Program-made: the position numbers and the translations under genes
Notes under the pieces: model-generated
The model's input: only the letters and a program-made list of their open reading frames with translations
Told to the model about the DNA's origin: nothing
Databases searched by the model: none
Shown: one piece after another, positions 1-6,417 of the stretch
How the letters are laid out: every line of letters starts with the position of its first letter
Numbering within the stretch: position 1 is the stretch's first letter
Assembly: GCA_003232155.1 (NCBI GenBank)
Contig: QILY01000312.1
Span: 1 to 11,715, forward strand
Direction of reading: 5' to 3'
DNA: 11,715 nt
From: Maribacter sp.
GTDB lineage: Bacteria; Bacteroidota; Bacteroidia; Flavobacteriales; Flavobacteriaceae

Positions 1-879
1 GAGAGCGATATTGATGTAACCGAGACCTGTAAACAAATTGAAAAGAAACTAGCGGATACCCGCAAGGACATCTATAAAAACCTTACTGCTTGGCAACGTG
101 TTCAACTCTCAAGACACCCTAGCAGGCCCTATACCTTAGATTATATTCATGCGATTTGTGGAGATACATTTTTAGAGCTTCATGGTGATCGTAATGTGAA
201 AGATGATAAGGCAATGATAGGCGGTTTGGGTAAAATTGGCGACCAAACCTATATGTTCATTGGTCAACAAAAAGGATACAACACTAAAACAAGACAGTAC
301 CGTAATTTCGGTATGGCCAACCCAGAAGGATATAGAAAAGCATTGCGACTAATGAGGTCGGCAGAAAAATTTGGAATCCCTGTAGTTTGTTTAATTGATA
401 CCCCAGGGGCATACCCAGGTATTGAAGCAGAAGAGCGCGGACAAGGTGAGGCCATTGCCCGTAACATCCTTGAAATGACCCGATTAAAAGTGCCGATTAT
501 TGTTACTATTATAGGTGAAGGAGCTTCAGGCGGTGCTTTGGGCATAGGTGTTGGTGATAAAGTATTAATGTTAGAAAATACTTGGTACTCAGTTATCTCA
601 CCTGAATCTTGTTCTTCAATATTATGGCGCAGTTGGGAGTATAAAGAATTGGCAGCCGATGCTTTAAAACTTACGGCGACCGATATGAAAAAATTAAAAT
701 TGATTGATGAAATTGTTCGTGAACCTGCTGGAGGAGCACATAGCAATCGTCAAAAAACTTTTGACATTGTAAAGAATAAAATTAGTTCCCATTATCAAGA
801 ATTGAAAAAGTTATCCCCAAAAGAATTGGTGAATCTCCGTATGGAAAAATATGCAGGTATGGGAGTCTTTAACGGCTAA
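1..879 (+). CDS. accA: Acetyl-CoA carboxylase carboxyltransferase subunit alpha (5'-truncated by window edge)
   Basis: This is the alpha half of the carboxyltransferase that moves the carboxyl group from biotin (on BCCP) to acetyl-CoA, giving malonyl-CoA, the first committed step of fatty-acid synthesis; the enzyme is cytosolic and works as an alpha2beta2 complex with AccD. The frame is open from base 1 to the TAA at 877-879, giving 292 residues. About 25 N-terminal residues of the usual ~317 are missing, so the internal ATG at 196 is not the start. Visible family motifs are the helical N-terminal part ending in a RHPSRPYTLDYI block (near residues 39-50), DTPGAYPGI (133-141), and the glycine-rich oxyanion-hole stretch GEGASGGA (172-179). 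No accD or accB is in the window. The gene is followed by a 168-bp gap and then dnaB. The family assignment is secure. Confidence 0.96.
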   Translation, partial: ESDIDVTETCKQIEKKLADTRKDIYKNLTAWQRVQLSRHPSRPYTLDYIHAICGDTFLELHGDRNVKDDKAMIGGLGKIGDQTYMFIGQQKGYNTKTRQYRNFGMANPEGYRKALRLMRSAEKFGIPVVCLIDTPGAYPGIEAEERGQGEAIARNILEMTRLKVPIIVTIIGEGASGGALGIGVGDKVLMLENTWYSVISPESCSSILWRSWEYKELAADALKLTATDMKKLKLIDEIVREPAGGAHSNRQKTFDIVKNKISSHYQELKKLSPKELVNLRMEKYAGMGVFNG

Positions 880-919
880 CCGTATGTTTTTATAACATCT
901 TAAAAATTTGAAGATTTAT

Positions 920-967
920 TTCTCCACATTTTTTTTGTTATCAACACAAAATCGTAACTTATCAACA
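920..967 (+). promoter_or_regulatory. Cluster of DnaA-box-like 9-mers upstream of dnaB
   Basis: Three 9-mers each differ from the classical DnaA box TTATCCACA by one base: TTCTCCACA at 920-928, TTATCAACA at 938-946 and TTATCAACA at 959-967. The last two extend to a shared 10-mer (TTATCAACAC) and are exactly 21 bp apart, two helical turns. A weaker inverse match (TGTGAATAT, 7 of 9) lies at 986-994. DnaA control of dnaB is inferred only from similarity and position; AT-rich DNA yields such matches by chance. Confidence 0.35.
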
Positions 968-1014
968 CTGTAATTGTTAGTGACCTGTGAATATCGCAGT
1001 GTAGCTAATTTATG

Positions 1015-1042
1015 TTGACTTAAGGTTAATTACATACTTTCG
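1015..1042 (+). promoter_or_regulatory. Putative dnaB promoter (Bacteroidota -33/-7)
   Basis: A TTG at 1015-1017 is followed, after 17 bp, by TACTTTCG at 1035-1042, which matches the Bacteroidota -7 consensus TAnnTTTG at all but one defined position. The first T of the -7 element is only 13 bp before the dnaB ATG, so transcription would start at or within a few bases of the ATG, implying a leaderless or nearly leaderless mRNA. Confidence 0.5.
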
Positions 1043-1047
1043 TACTC

Positions 1048-2589
1048 ATGGAAAAACCAAACCCCTTTATAGCTAGAAAGATAGATAAATCAACTATCAT
1101 CAACTTGGAAAGAGGTAAGATTCCACCTCAATCCGTTGATTTAGAAGAAGTTGTGATAGGAGCTATGATGATTGACAAAAAAGGGGTCGATGAAGTAATA
1201 GATATCCTGCATCCTGATGTTTTTTATAAAGATGCGCATCGATATATTTATGAGGCCATATTTAAATTGTTCGAAACCTCTGAACCAGTTGATTTATTAA
1301 CCGTTTCATCGCAATTAAAGAAAGACGGCCGCTTAGAATCAGTAGGAGGTGATTTTTACCTGATAAAACTGACTCAAAAAGTAGCTTCTTCAGCTCATAT
1401 TGAGTTTCATGCACGTATCATATTACAGAAATATATTCAACGTAGTTTGATAAAAATATCAAACGAGATTATTGAAGAGGCTTATGATGAGGCAACTGAT
1501 GTTTTTGACCTTTTAGATGCAGCTGAATCTAAGTTGTATGATGTTACCCAAGGTAATCTAAAACGTTCTGCAGAAACAGCCCAAAATTTGGTTATCCAAG
1601 CTAAAAAACGAATTGAAGAAATTGCAAACAAAGATGGTTTGAGTGGCGTACCTTCTGGTTTTGATAAATTGGACAAATTGACTTCTGGATGGCAACCTAG
1701 CGATTTAATTATTATTGCTGCAAGGCCAGGTATGGGTAAAACCGCTTTGACATTGACTATGGCCCGAAATATTGCGGTTAACTCCAATATTCCTGTGGCA
1801 TTCTTTTCTTGTGAGATGTCATCGGTACAGTTGATAACTAGATTAATTTCTTCTGAAACCGGTCTTTCATCAGAAAAATTGAGAACAGGCAAATTAGAGA
1901 AACATGAATGGGAGCAGTTGAACGTAAAGGTAAAGGCTTTAGAAAAAGCACCTTTGTTCATTGATGATACGCCATCATTATCAATATTTGATTTAAGAGC
2001 GAAAGCAAGGCGATTAGCCTCGCAACACGGTATTAAAATGATTATTATTGATTATTTACAATTGATGACCGCAGGTGGAACTAGTAAAGGGGGAAATCGT
2101 GAACAAGAGATTTCGACCATTTCAAGAAACCTAAAAGCTTTGGCAAAAGAACTAAATATACCCGTAATTGCACTATCTCAGTTATCACGTGCTGTTGAAA
2201 CCCGTGGCGGAAGTAAAAGACCGATCCTATCTGATTTACGTGAATCTGGGGCAATTGAGCAAGATGCTGATATTGTAACTTTCATATTTAGACCTGAATA
2301 CTACAAGATCGATGAATGGGATGATGAAGAGCGTTCACCTACCCAAGGTCAAGCGGAATTTATTGTTGCCAAACATAGAAATGGTGGCTTAGAAAGCATT
2401 CGCCTAAAATTTATTAGTAACTTAGGTAAGTTCGATAATTTAGATGATTTTGATTCTCCGTTTGAATTTCAATCGAAAATGAATGCCGATGAAGACAATC
2501 CCTTTATCACCAAAAACCTTCCAGATGCCAATGAAGCTTTTGACAGCTCAATGAACAATATAGAAGAGGATAATGACGTTCCTTTTTAA
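1048..2589 (+). CDS. dnaB: Replicative DNA helicase DnaB
   Basis: This is the hexameric 5'-3' helicase that unwinds DNA at the replication fork and recruits primase. The protein has 513 residues. An N-terminal DnaB domain (about 27-135) is joined by a linker to the RecA-like motor domain (about 200-465). The motor domain carries Walker A ARPGMGKT with Lys231, Walker B IIIDYLQLM with Asp335, the SQLSRAVETR block (377-386), DLRESGAIEQDAD (396-408) and the AKHRNGG segment with the presumed arginine finger Arg444. The acidic C-terminal tail (about 480-513) is typical of flavobacterial forms. There is no intein, although DnaB is a frequent intein host. The ATG at 1048 gives a family-like N terminus and lies just behind a promoter-like element, so translation may start on a leaderless message. 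A weak 7-bp stem (2625-2631 with 2646-2652) follows the gene. Confidence 0.97.
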   Translation: MEKPNPFIARKIDKSTIINLERGKIPPQSVDLEEVVIGAMMIDKKGVDEVIDILHPDVFYKDAHRYIYEAIFKLFETSEPVDLLTVSSQLKKDGRLESVGGDFYLIKLTQKVASSAHIEFHARIILQKYIQRSLIKISNEIIEEAYDEATDVFDLLDAAESKLYDVTQGNLKRSAETAQNLVIQAKKRIEEIANKDGLSGVPSGFDKLDKLTSGWQPSDLIIIAARPGMGKTALTLTMARNIAVNSNIPVAFFSCEMSSVQLITRLISSETGLSSEKLRTGKLEKHEWEQLNVKVKALEKAPLFIDDTPSLSIFDLRAKARRLASQHGIKMIIIDYLQLMTAGGTSKGGNREQEISTISRNLKALAKELNIPVIALSQLSRAVETRGGSKRPILSDLRESGAIEQDADIVTFIFRPEYYKIDEWDDEERSPTQGQAEFIVAKHRNGGLESIRLKFISNLGKFDNLDDFDSPFEFQSKMNADEDNPFITKNLPDANEAFDSSMNNIEEDNDVPF

Positions 2590-2694
2590 AAGAAATGAGT
2601 TTTTAGAGGTGCCCTTTATCTAAAGAAAGAACCCACAGTATTTTATTCTTTCAGAAACCTTTAACTAAATTCAGAATTCAAGACTACTATTTTT

Positions 2695-2714
2695 CGTATA
2701 CCTTTGGGTATACG
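2695..2714 (+). promoter_or_regulatory. -7 promoter element enclosed in a perfect 8-bp inverted repeat
   Basis: CGTATACC (2695-2702) and GGTATACG (2707-2714) form a perfect dyad around a TTTG centre. The sequence TACCTTTG (2699-2706) inside it matches the Bacteroidota -7 consensus TAnnTTTG exactly. The expected start of transcription is near 2711, about 20 bp before the ATG at 2732. No convincing -33 TTG is visible. A dyad centred on the promoter would suit a repressor or activator operator; this is inference. Confidence 0.5.
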
Positions 2715-2731
2715 CTACAATACAAAGGTTT

Positions 2732-3997
2732 ATGCGAAACAGCTTTTTCTCTATTTTCTGTATTCTATTTTCTGTACAGATTTCCGCTTCCTCAATTCTC
2801 ATCCCTATGGATGTTGAAGGTCAAAAAAATCACCTAAAAGCATATGGTATTACCTATTGGGTGTTGACAAAACAGCAAAAAGTACAGTGGCTCCTGAATT
2901 ATAGAGGAGGCTCTTTTTTATTGCCAGATGGTGAAAGTATTCGTAAAGAATGTAAAATTCGTGGGGTTTCCTTTGAAATTATATCCGATAGGGAAACACA
3001 AAATATTTTAGAATCTATAAGTAGTCCTTCACAAAACCAAGAGGCTGTTGTATTGGAAAAAGCCCCTAAAATTGCGGTATATTCCCCAAAGGGAAACCAA
3101 CCATGGGATGATGCGGTAACTATGGTATTGGCTTATGCTGAGATTCCTTATGAAACAGTATATGATGAAGAGGTTTTGGAGGATAAATTAGCATTGTTCG
3201 ATTGGTTACACTTGCACCATGAAGATTTCACAGGTCAATATGGCAAGTTTTACGGAGCGTATAGAGCTGCACCTTGGTATATTGAAGGAAAGCAAAATGC
3301 TGAAGCTTTAGCCAAAAAACTTGGTTATGGTAAAGTTTCAGAAGAGAAAAGAGCGGTAGCATTAAAAATAAGAAATTATGTTATTGGAGGAGGGTTTATG
3401 TTTGCCATGTGCTCTGCAACCGATAGCTTTGATATAGCACTTGCTGCTGACGGTGCCGATATTTGTGAGCCTATGTTCGATGGTGACCCATCTGACCCTA
3501 ATTATCAAAGTAAACTTAATTTTAATAAGACTTTTGCATTTACTGATTTTACTTTGGAACGGAGCCCTTTGCGCTATGAATTCTCATCTATCGATATGAC
3601 TGAAAGGCATGTAAAACAAGTGCCTAAAGAATCAGATTATTTTTCTTTAATGGATTTTTCTGCTAAATGGGACCCTGTACCAACTATGCTTTGCCAAAAT
3701 CACACAGCATTGGTTAAAGGCTTTATGGGGCAGACCACCGCATTTGATAGAATGACAGTAAAACCTACGGTACTGGTTTTAGGTGAAAATAAAATTAATG
3801 GGGAAGCACGATATATACACGGCATTAAAGGAAAAGGCTTTTTTACCTTTTATGGCGGTCATGACCCTGAAGATTATCAGCATAGGGTAGGAGACCCCAA
3901 AACAGAATTGGAACTGCACCCAACATCTCCTGGATATCGTTTAATTTTGAATAATGTTTTGTTTCCTGCGGCTCAGAAGAAAAAGCAAAAGACTTGA
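2732..3997 (+). CDS. Secreted protein, often labelled 'asparagine synthetase B' in Flavobacteriia; function unproven
   Basis: The protein has 421 residues and a clear Sec signal peptide: Arg2, a hydrophobic core over residues 4-16, and a likely cleavage after the SAS near 18-20. It should therefore be periplasmic or exported. I recognise it as a conserved flavobacterial family, commonly found near dnaB and often annotated asparagine synthetase B. That name looks inherited: there is no N-terminal Cys nucleophile, no AsnB ATP-pyrophosphatase SGGxDS loop, and a cytosolic amidotransferase would not carry a signal peptide. Conspicuous motifs are LHLHHEDFTGQYG (from 159), a GGGFMFAMCS segment with Cys227, and a C-terminal FYGGHDPEDYQH block. 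A strand followed by a glycine-rich turn and Cys227 recalls the nucleophile elbow of class I glutamine-amidotransferase-like folds, but that is inference. A dyad-enclosed promoter precedes it and a strong hairpin follows it, so it is probably monocistronic. Confidence 0.8.
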   Translation: MRNSFFSIFCILFSVQISASSILIPMDVEGQKNHLKAYGITYWVLTKQQKVQWLLNYRGGSFLLPDGESIRKECKIRGVSFEIISDRETQNILESISSPSQNQEAVVLEKAPKIAVYSPKGNQPWDDAVTMVLAYAEIPYETVYDEEVLEDKLALFDWLHLHHEDFTGQYGKFYGAYRAAPWYIEGKQNAEALAKKLGYGKVSEEKRAVALKIRNYVIGGGFMFAMCSATDSFDIALAADGADICEPMFDGDPSDPNYQSKLNFNKTFAFTDFTLERSPLRYEFSSIDMTERHVKQVPKESDYFSLMDFSAKWDPVPTMLCQNHTALVKGFMGQTTAFDRMTVKPTVLVLGENKINGEARYIHGIKGKGFFTFYGGHDPEDYQHRVGDPKTELELHPTSPGYRLILNNVLFPAAQKKKQKT

Positions 3998-4005
3998 TTA
4001 GTATT

Positions 4006-4036
4006 GTCCCCTTGAGGGGACTTAAGAGGTGTTTTT
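4006..4036 (+). terminator. Rho-independent terminator or palindrome after the secreted-protein gene
   Basis: GTCCCC (4006-4011) pairs perfectly with GGGGAC (4016-4021) across a TTGA loop, and a T-run lies at 4032-4036. The hairpin is 8 bp after the TAA/TGA end of the upstream gene, so it fits a terminator. The T-run starts 10 bp after the stem, which is loose; the palindrome could instead be a repeated element. Confidence 0.55.
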
Positions 4037-4050
4037 CGGAATTTCTAATG

Positions 4051-4270
4051 TATACTCCTCCCAAATGGAAATTCGAAATTTCTACTTGGTCTTTTCCCCC
4101 ATACCTTCGTTAAAATTTATCGCCGTAGCTCAGGCTATGCTTTGCCAATGCGCCAGCTGGCTCGTTCGCTAAAAATGTCCGCAAGACATTTTCTTAACGC
4201 TCTGCCCTGCCTTGATATGAGAAAAAAAACCTGCCTTGATTCTCCCGAATTTCCATTTGGCACGAGTATA
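4051..4270. repeat. 220-bp element with ~25-bp terminal inverted repeats (MITE-like)
   Basis: The ends 4051-4075 and 4246-4270 are inverted copies of each other: 15 bp are perfect (inner part, 4061-4075 against 4246-4260) and the outer 10 bp carry two mismatches. The element fills most of the gap between two convergent genes and encodes no protein. Inside are the 18-mer at 4123-4140 that recurs at 6026 and 6116, a 10-bp palindrome GCCAGCTGGC (4152-4161), and a perfect 8-bp hairpin (4172-4179 with 4185-4192). Possible target-site traces are TA or TAAT next to the ends, but these are not clean. A non-autonomous transposon or a folded intergenic repeat is the likely identity. Confidence 0.65.
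4123..4140 (+). repeat. 18-bp dispersed motif, copy 1
   Basis: CCGTAGCTCAGGCTATGC matches the copies at 6026-6043 and 6116-6133 at 17 of 18 positions. Its core TAGC-NNNN-GCTA is a short inverted repeat. It lies inside the 220-bp inverted-repeat element. Confidence 0.7.
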
Positions 4271-4345
4271 TAATCGGGTTATTAACATTTTTGCCAATTT
4301 GTGAAATTCGCACTTATCTTTATAATGAACTCGTTTAAACTTTCC

Positions 4346-5140
4346 CTAAGAAAGCAACTTTTCTAAAATTCGCTCTACCCCAAAATCATCATTACTTGCT
4401 GTGGTATAATTAGCTGCTCTCAATACATTAGGGTGTGCATTTTCCATAGCGAAACTATAGTCAGTCAAAGCAAGCATTTCTATATCATTGTTGTAGTCGC
4501 CAAAAACCAAAAGTTCATGAGGTTGAATATTGTACTTGGTCATAAGTTTTTCAATGGCATACCCTTTATGCGCATTAATACTTGAAACATCAACCCAATT
4601 AGGTCCTGATACTTTTATTTTTAATTTATTTTCCATATGCTTTAACGCTGGATAAATATATTCTTCAGAACTTTCAAAATGGTAGATGGCTACTTTAAGA
4701 ATCTCAACGGGTATAGTTGATGATAAATCAATAATATCAAAATTAGTATAGTATTGACTCAGCATAGATATAAAATCTTTAGATTCTCCACCTACATATG
4801 CATTGTGTTTACTACAAAGAGCAGCATGCATGCCGTTAGACTGTTGAACAATATCAAGAATGGTAGTAACTTGTGCTTTTGGTAAAGGAGTAGTTAATAA
4901 TTCCTTATTTTGATATTTAACAAAAGCGCCATTTTCTGAAACAATAACAATATCATCGCGAATAGCATCTAGCTTTTGAACCATGCTGTTGTATTGTCTT
5001 CCGCTAGCTGCTACAAAAAGAATATTTCGTTTTTTGAGTTCTTCGAACAATTCAAAAAAGCGATTACTGACTTCGTGGTTTGAATTCAGTAAAGTACCAT
5101 CCATATCAGATACCACCATTTTTATTTGTGATAAATTCAT
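4346..5140 (-). CDS. Cof-type HAD-superfamily phosphatase
   Basis: This is a cytosolic haloacid-dehalogenase-fold phosphatase of the Cof/YidA group (C2B cap), which hydrolyses small phosphorylated metabolites such as sugar phosphates. The 264 residues match the family length. All four motifs are visible: motif I DMDGT with nucleophile Asp12 and acid/base Asp14, motif II Ser46 in AASGRQ, motif III Lys192 in NAHKGYAIEKL, and motif IV GDYNND (214-219) for Mg2+ binding. The cap domain lies between motifs II and III (about 85-185). The preferred substrate cannot be read from the sequence. The gene stands alone, convergent with the secreted-protein gene and divergent from aroQ, with a -7-like element 22 bp before its ATG. 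Confidence 0.9.
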   Translation of the reverse strand: MNLSQIKMVVSDMDGTLLNSNHEVSNRFFELFEELKKRNILFVAASGRQYNSMVQKLDAIRDDIVIVSENGAFVKYQNKELLTTPLPKAQVTTILDIVQQSNGMHAALCSKHNAYVGGESKDFISMLSQYYTNFDIIDLSSTIPVEILKVAIYHFESSEEYIYPALKHMENKLKIKVSGPNWVDVSSINAHKGYAIEKLMTKYNIQPHELLVFGDYNNDIEMLALTDYSFAMENAHPNVLRAANYTTASNDDFGVERILEKLLS

Positions 5141-5161
5141 CTCATATAATAATTAAGAGGT

Positions 5162-5169
5162 CAAAGGTA
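5162..5169 (-). promoter_or_regulatory. -7 promoter element of the HAD phosphatase gene
   Basis: On the minus strand this reads TACCTTTG, an exact match to the Bacteroidota -7 consensus TAnnTTTG, 22 bp before the ATG at 5140. I see no clear -33 TTG at the expected distance, so activity is uncertain. Confidence 0.5.
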
Positions 5170-5190
5170 TTTGTTCTGATTTTAATTATA

Positions 5191-5329
5191 GAACTCATCC
5201 TGATTTTTTGTTTTTAACCGAAAATGAGATAAAATTTACTCAGATAAGATACTTTTTTAAAGAAAAGTAACGAAATATAAACTAATTTGAGCCATTTTTT
5301 TAGGAAATAGAAAAAGTCAAGATGAGTTC
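5191..5329. repeat. 139-bp interval bounded by 19-bp imperfect inverted repeats
   Basis: The segment 5191-5209 is repeated in inverse at 5311-5329 with 17 of 19 matches (core GAACTCATC, then TGA and a T-run). The 101 bp between the arms are AT-rich and contain no reading frame of interest. It lies between the divergent HAD and aroQ genes, just upstream of both promoters. It could be a small non-autonomous element or a long-range hairpin; its ends differ from those of the other two elements. Confidence 0.5.
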
Positions 5330-5384
5330 ATAGTGTAGGCTGATAAAGTTTTACATTTATTTCATATGATATGACTTCATTTTT

Positions 5385-5412
5385 TTTGGAGACATAATTA
5401 TTAGTACTTTTA
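5385..5412 (+). promoter_or_regulatory. Putative aroQ promoter (-33 TTTG, -7 TACTTTTA)
   Basis: TTTG at 5385-5388 and TACTTTTA at 5405-5412 (one mismatch to TAnnTTTG) are separated by 16 bp. The -7 element begins 13 bp before the aroQ ATG, the same distance as in the dnaB promoter, so the transcript should be leaderless or nearly so. Confidence 0.5.
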
Positions 5413-5417
5413 GGCTC

Positions 5418-5831
5418 ATGAAGATTTTAATACTTAACGGCCCTAATCTTAATCTCTTGGGTAAAAGAGAACCTGAAGTTTATGGTAGTAAAACTTTTGA
5501 AGATTATTTTAAAGTTTTAGAATCTAAATTTAAAAATGTAGAATTAGAGTACTTTCAATCAAATATTGAGGGCGAGATTATCAGTAAAATTCATGAAGTG
5601 GGTTTTTCATATGATGGCGTTATTTTAAACGCAGGTGCGTATACACATACTTCAATAGGTATTGGCGATGCCGTAAAAGGGGTGGAAACACCTGTGGTTG
5701 AAGTCCACATATCAAATACCCATAAACGTGAAGATTTTCGACATATTTCTTATATTTCTTCAGGTGCAAAAGGTGTAATTTTTGGTTTTGGACTTCAAAG
5801 CTATGATTTAGCCATTCAGAGTTTTTTATAA
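5418..5831 (+). CDS. aroQ: Type II 3-dehydroquinate dehydratase
   Basis: This enzyme converts 3-dehydroquinate to 3-dehydroshikimate in the third step of the shikimate pathway, by the anti-elimination mechanism of the small dodecameric type II enzymes. At 137 residues it is slightly short but normal for Bacteroidota. Visible motifs are the N-terminal ILNGPNLNLLGKREP with the flexible-lid Arg17, catalytic Tyr22, NAGAYTHTS with Asn71, EVHISN with catalytic His97, and Arg108 in the EDFRH segment. All the key residues are therefore present. No other shikimate gene is adjacent. Its promoter abuts the ATG, and a large gene-free gap with repeats follows it. Confidence 0.96.
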   Translation: MKILILNGPNLNLLGKREPEVYGSKTFEDYFKVLESKFKNVELEYFQSNIEGEIISKIHEVGFSYDGVILNAGAYTHTSIGIGDAVKGVETPVVEVHISNTHKREDFRHISYISSGAKGVIFGFGLQSYDLAIQSFL

Positions 5832-6025
5832 ACTTGGGTTCGATTAATATCAATCTCACAGTGAGTAAATTACAATCAATTCAAGACCTAATTCCCAGTT
5901 AAGCCGTCTAAACTAGCAATCTTTTAACGATAGAAGCCTTGAATTAACCTGGTTATGCCAATATGCCTATAAAATGGCCCGTTCAAACTCGTTCATTTTT
6001 CGTTCTATTTTCTTGTTCATGATTT

Positions 6026-6043
6026 CCGTAGCTTAGGCTATGC
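6026..6043 (+). repeat. 18-bp dispersed motif, copy 2
   Basis: CCGTAGCTTAGGCTATGC, identical to the copy at 6116-6133 and one base different from that at 4123-4140. All three copies are in the same orientation. Confidence 0.7.
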
Positions 6044-6115
6044 AATACCAGATAAACCTTAAAATGCCGCATATATTTTGTTTCTTTTTTGCCTATATAG
6101 CGTTATAAAATAAAA

Positions 6116-6133
6116 CCGTAGCTTAGGCTATGC
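6116..6133 (+). repeat. 18-bp dispersed motif, copy 3
   Basis: Identical to copy 2 and placed exactly 90 bp after it. Like copy 1 it is preceded by CGTTA at a distance of 15 bp, so similarity may extend a little beyond the 18-mer. A hairpin begins at the next base. Confidence 0.7.
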
Positions 6134-6171
6134 TTGAATTTTATGCCTCATCTAGGCAAAAAATAATTCAA
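6134..6171. repeat. Nested hairpin next to 18-mer copy 3
   Basis: TTGAATT (6134-6140) pairs with AATTCAA (6165-6171), and inside it TGCCT (6144-6148) pairs with AGGCA (6154-6158) around a 5-nt loop. This makes a two-part stem in non-coding DNA. Its position does not suggest a terminator for aroQ, which ends 300 bp earlier. Confidence 0.45.
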
Positions 6172-6417
6172 ATTAGTTATACGCCATTTTAAAATTCATT
6201 TGGTATAAATCAATTACAGCGGCATAGAACAAAAAAGCAACTTCGTTTTCTGTGACCCATTTTATAATCAAATTGGTATTAGTACTACGTTTTTATCCTC
6301 CAAATCTTACTATTTACACAGCTTCTGAGAAATCACTATTAATCGAACCCATGTTTATAAATGTTTTGGGTATACTAAAGCATTCATTTCTGCGTATATA
6401 TTTAAAAACCTTGTGTT

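Larger units (their letters stand above)
5953..6208. repeat. 256-bp element with composite terminal inverted repeats
   Basis: The left end reads TTATGCCAA (5953-5961), 8 bp of unrelated spacer, then TAAAATGGC (5970-5978). The right end carries the inverse, GCCATTTTA (6183-6191), 8 bp, then TTGGTATAA (6200-6208). That gives 17 of 18 matches with identical spacer length. The element encloses two copies of the 18-mer also found in the 4051-4270 element, which suggests a related origin or insertion preference. It is non-coding. Confidence 0.5.
5832..6417. other. 586-bp gene-free region rich in short repeats
   Basis: No coding region with family-like sequence is visible here. The region holds a short palindrome CTCACAGTGAG soon after aroQ, a 256-bp inverted-repeat-bounded element (5953-6208), two exact copies of an 18-mer 90 bp apart, and a nested hairpin (6134-6171). 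The last ~200 bp before the dehydrogenase gene are AT-rich; a weak -7-like TATATTTA at 6397-6404 has no well-placed -33 partner. Confidence 0.6.

Noticed and set aside
264..746. Long minus-strand open frame inside accA
   Set aside because: It is the mirror of a well-supported gene, and its translation has no family-like motifs.
872..883. ACGG-CTAA-CCGT hairpin at the accA stop followed by T-rich sequence
   Set aside because: A 4-bp stem is too weak to claim a terminator.
1482..1961. Minus-strand open frame inside dnaB
   Set aside because: It overlaps the conserved helicase motor domain entirely and has low-complexity translation.
2625..2652. GAAAGAA/TTCTTTC stem after dnaB
   Set aside because: The stem is AT-rich with a 14-nt loop and no T-run after it, so a terminator is not supported.
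4118..4200. Possible tRNA gene suggested by a GTAGCTCAGG D-arm-like sequence
   Set aside because: No acceptor stem, anticodon arm or T-arm can be folded around it; the motif belongs to the dispersed 18-mer.
5600..6210. CRISPR array or tandem repeat suggested by recurring motifs after aroQ
   Set aside because: There are just two 18-mer copies here with 72 bp between them and no regular spacer units or cas genes.
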